Positions 61,750 to 64,000 of a stretch of 64,000 bases of DNA are shown here, one piece after another; the first letter of the stretch is position 1, and every line of letters starts with the position of its first letter. A program made the position numbers and the translations under genes. Location of the stretch: assembly GCF_001894785.1 (NCBI RefSeq), contig NZ_BCWW01000008.1:186001-250000 (forward strand), in the 5' to 3' direction. The notes under the pieces were generated by a model. That model had not been told where the DNA came from and searched no databases. It worked only from the letters and a program-made list of their open reading frames with translations. This DNA comes from Rhodococcoides fascians NBRC 12155 = LMG 3623. Lineage in GTDB: Bacteria; Actinomycetota; Actinomycetes; Mycobacteriales; Mycobacteriaceae.

Positions 61750-61765
61750 GCGTCGAACAATCGGC

Positions 61766-62227
61766 CTAGCTGCGGTGCGCGCGCAGGTATTCCAGCGCCT
61801 TGTCCGCGTGGGCCTCGAATCGCAGCTCACTGGAGAAACTCTCGAGGACCTTGCGGTCGGTACCGATGACGAACGTCGCGCGCTTGACCGGGGAGAGCTT
61901 GGCGAGCAGGCCGCGCTTGACCCCGAATGCGGTCGCGACGGCACCGTCCTCGTCGGAGAGCAACGGATAGTCGAACGATTTGGCGGCGGCGAACTCGGCC
62001 TGCTTGGCGACCGCGTCGGCGCTGATGCCGACCCGGGTGGCACCCACCTCGGCGAATTCGCCTGCGAGATCGCGGAAATGGCAGGCTTCGGCGGTGCATC
62101 CGGGGGTGAATGCAGCCGGGTAGAAGAACAGCACTATCGGACCGTCGGTAAGCAATTCGGTCAGCGTTCGCAGCTTTCCGGTCTGGTCCGGCAGGGAAAA
62201 ATCGGGAACGAGCTCGCCTGGTTTCAT
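61766..62227 (-). CDS. bcpB: Peroxiredoxin, Bcp/PrxQ type
   Basis: 153-aa thiol peroxidase. Peroxidatic Cys44 in [10 protein letters not shown], with Cys49 five residues on, the PrxQ arrangement for the resolving Cys. [16 protein letters not shown] and [12 protein letters not shown] are typical. Reduces hydroperoxides with thioredoxin or mycothiol-linked partners. Divergent from trpE; the same order occurs in M. tuberculosis (bcpB-trpE). Confidence 0.94.
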   Translation of the reverse strand: MKPGELVPDFSLPDQTGKLRTLTELLTDGPIVLFFYPAAFTPGCTAEACHFRDLAGEFAEVGATRVGISADAVAKQAEFAAAKSFDYPLLSDEDGAVATAFGVKRGLLAKLSPVKRATFVIGTDRKVLESFSSELRFEAHADKALEYLRAHRS

Positions 62228-62283
62228 GGTCGGCAGGTTACCGCGCGCGAGGGTGTCGCCGCCGAACCTGGGAGGATGGGGTC

Positions 62284-63888
62284 ATGCACGGCGAGACGAC
62301 TCCCCACACGAGCCCCACCGAGACCGCATCCATGGACGCCGCACCCATCGACGCCCAACCCACCGATGCCGCGGACTCGACCACGTCCCGGGAGGTGTTC
62401 CGCCAGCTCGCCGCCGAGCATCGAGTGGTGCCGGTGACGCGAAAGGTGCTCGCCGACTCCGAAACTCCGTTGTCGGCGTACCGCAAGCTTGCCGCCGACC
62501 GACCCGGAACGTTCTTGCTCGAATCCGCGGAGAACGGACGGTCGTGGTCGAGATGGTCGTTCATCGGTGCGGGTGCGCCTGCGGCGCTGACGGTGGTCGA
62601 CGGCGAGGCGGCGTGGCGCGGCAACGTGCCCGCAGGTGTCCCGAGCGGCGGTGACCCCCTCGACGTGTTGGCTCGAACCTTGGAGCTACTCCATTCCGAG
62701 CGCGTGCCGGGCCTGCCGCCGTTGACCGGCGGAATGGTCGGATATCTCGGATACGACTCGGTGCGGCGCATCGAGAAGCTGCCCGAACATGCGCAGGACG
62801 ACCTCGGCATCCCCGAGATGGTCATGTTGCTGGCCACCGATCTGGCGGCCGTGGACCATCACGAAGGATCGATCACCCTGATCGCGAACGCGGTCAACTG
62901 GAACGGCACCGACGAGCACGTCGACCGGGCCTACGACGACGCGGTGAGTCGCCTGGACCGGATGTGCGCGGATCTGTCCGAGCCTGCTGCGTCGACGGTG
63001 TCGGTCTTCTCCAAGTCCGCGCCCCGTTTCCGCAGGCAGCGGACATCGGAGGGATTCGGTGCCGATGTCGAGCGGCTGGTCGAGGAGATCGAGGCCGGTG
63101 AAGCGTTTCAGGTGGTGCTCTCGCAGCGCTTCGAGATGGACACCGAGGCGTCTCCTCTCGACGTCTATCGCATGCTGCGGGCCTCGAATCCCAGCCCGTA
63201 CATGTATCTGATGCACGTGCCGGGGGAGAACGACGAGACGGCGTTCTCGATCGTCGGATCCAGCCCCGAAGCTCTCGTGACGGTGAAGGACGGTCTCGCG
63301 ACCACGCACCCGATCGCCGGTACGCGCTGGCGCGGTGCCTCCGAGGAGGACGACGTGCTGCTCGAGAAGGATCTGCTGGCCGACGAGAAGGAGAACGCGG
63401 AGCATCTGATGCTCGTCGATCTCGGTCGCAACGATCTCGGCCGAGTGTGTGCTCCCGGGACGGTGCGCGTGGGCGACTACCGCCATATCGAGCGCTACAG
63501 CCACGTCATGCACCTGGTGTCGACGGTGACGGGACGGCTCGCCGAGGGAAAGCGGGCTCTGGACGCAGTCAAGGCGTGCTTCCCCGCGGGCACGCTGTCG
63601 GGTGCACCCAAGGTGCGGGCAATGGAACTGATCGACGAGCTCGAGCCGACGCGGCGTGGCATCTACGGCGGCATCGTCGGCTATCTCGACTTCGCCGGGG
63701 ACGCCGATACCGCAATCTCGATTCGCACCGCGCTCATCAAGGACGGCACGGCGTACGTGCAGGCCGGTGCCGGAGTCGTGGCCGACTCGGTAGCGGAATA
63801 CGAGGACGACGAAGCGAGGAACAAGGCCATGGCCGTGCTGAGTGCCGTCGCAGCAGCCGAAACGCTGCGTGAGGTCGGTGGCCGATGA
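62284..63888 (+). CDS. trpE: Anthranilate synthase component I
   Basis: 534-aa chorismate-utilising enzyme, first step of tryptophan synthesis. The tryptophan-binding N-domain contains [18 protein letters not shown]; the catalytic domain has [33 protein letters not shown] and [17 protein letters not shown]. It begins with a Thr/Ala-rich stretch of about 35 residues. GGGAGG is 9 nt before the ATG. The 56-nt gap to bcpB holds no visible Trp leader peptide. Confidence 0.97.
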   Translation: MHGETTPHTSPTETASMDAAPIDAQPTDAADSTTSREVFRQLAAEHRVVPVTRKVLADSETPLSAYRKLAADRPGTFLLESAENGRSWSRWSFIGAGAPAALTVVDGEAAWRGNVPAGVPSGGDPLDVLARTLELLHSERVPGLPPLTGGMVGYLGYDSVRRIEKLPEHAQDDLGIPEMVMLLATDLAAVDHHEGSITLIANAVNWNGTDEHVDRAYDDAVSRLDRMCADLSEPAASTVSVFSKSAPRFRRQRTSEGFGADVERLVEEIEAGEAFQVVLSQRFEMDTEASPLDVYRMLRASNPSPYMYLMHVPGENDETAFSIVGSSPEALVTVKDGLATTHPIAGTRWRGASEEDDVLLEKDLLADEKENAEHLMLVDLGRNDLGRVCAPGTVRVGDYRHIERYSHVMHLVSTVTGRLAEGKRALDAVKACFPAGTLSGAPKVRAMELIDELEPTRRGIYGGIVGYLDFAGDADTAISIRTALIKDGTAYVQAGAGVVADSVAEYEDDEARNKAMAVLSAVAAAETLREVGGR

Positions 63889-64000
63889 CCGAACGCTCCG
63901 GCGGCCGCGGATCGGCCGTTCTGCCTGTCGTGCTGCTCGTGGTTGCGGCCGCATGCCTGTGGGGTGCGTCCAGAATGACGTGGGTGAGCGTGACGTCCTC
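63885..64000 (+). CDS. Trp biosynthesis-associated membrane protein, 5' part
   Basis: Only the first 38 codons are present. [18 protein letters not shown] starts a hydrophobic helix ([18 protein letters not shown]) followed by RMTWVSV, the usual start of the actinobacterial Trp-associated membrane protein found between trpE and trpC. The ATG overlaps the trpE stop (ATGA). Truncated by the window end. Confidence 0.85.
   Translation, partial: MTERSGGRGSAVLPVVLLVVAAACLWGASRMTWVSVTS

Noticed and set aside
62228..62283. trp attenuator with a Trp-rich leader peptide
   Set aside because: The gap is only 56 nt, and no short frame with adjacent Trp codons is visible.

Overview
The window looks like a chromosomal segment of a mycolic-acid actinomycete, most likely Rhodococcus or a close relative. 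The basis is high GC, frequent GTG starts, 1-4 nt stop/start overlaps, and gene orders shared with Mycobacterium (ftsQ-ftsZ-pgeF-yggS-sepF-yggT-wag31; bioB-bsaP-DUF2567-nrtR-nadABC; hisDCB-hisH-priA-impA-hisF-hisI followed by bcpB-trpE). The genus is inferred from gene content, not from a search. I see no rRNA, tRNA, CRISPR array, insertion sequence or prophage. The window is almost entirely core genome.

Layout. 1-5.4 kb: end of the division and cell-wall cluster (ftsQ end, ftsZ, pgeF, PLP-binding protein, sepF, yggT, wag31, small membrane protein). 5.4-10.9 kb: T-box leader and ileS, def, and a Y-family polymerase. 11-13.4 kb: three lipoproteins. 13.5-19.6 kb: lspA, rluD, a membrane-anchored protein, dnaE1 and a small membrane protein. 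19.8-23.8 kb: deazaflavin-type enzyme, ilvA, and a divergent TetR/MFS efflux pair with duplicated operator-like repeats. 23.8-30.3 kb (minus strand): glgX-treY-treZ, converting glycogen or maltodextrin to trehalose. 30.3-39.3 kb: membrane acyltransferase with an SGNH domain, a MerR regulator coupled to a membrane protein, PAS-GGDEF, CHAP protein, sirtuin, small membrane protein, and a GntR-ABC operon. 39.4-42.1 kb: secA2 and a META lipoprotein.

42.1-49 kb is cofactor synthesis: a BioQ-like TetR facing bioB-bsaP-DUF2567, then NrtR facing nadA-nadB-nadC. Both divergent promoters carry clear palindromes. 49-53.2 kb holds small genes: S4 protein, LysR, DUF5997, a LysE/54-aa/YchJ operon, an SRPBCC protein and a DinB-like protein. 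53.3-61.2 kb is a histidine operon that also holds an MFS transporter, a 71-aa membrane protein and an inositol-phosphatase-like gene. 61.2-64 kb: MarR regulator, peroxiredoxin, trpE, and the start of a Trp-associated membrane protein.

I found no clearly new large system. The best leads are regulatory DNA: the translational-type T-box before ileS, paired BioQ-type sites, an NrtR palindrome that covers a possible start codon, a MerR promoter with a 19-bp spacer, the TetR/MFS double operator, and a 24-bp tandem repeat between gntR and secA2. Protein oddities are an acidic insertion in GlgX, a lysine-rich tail on a LysR regulator, a META lipoprotein overlapping secA2, and the two extra membrane proteins in the his operon.
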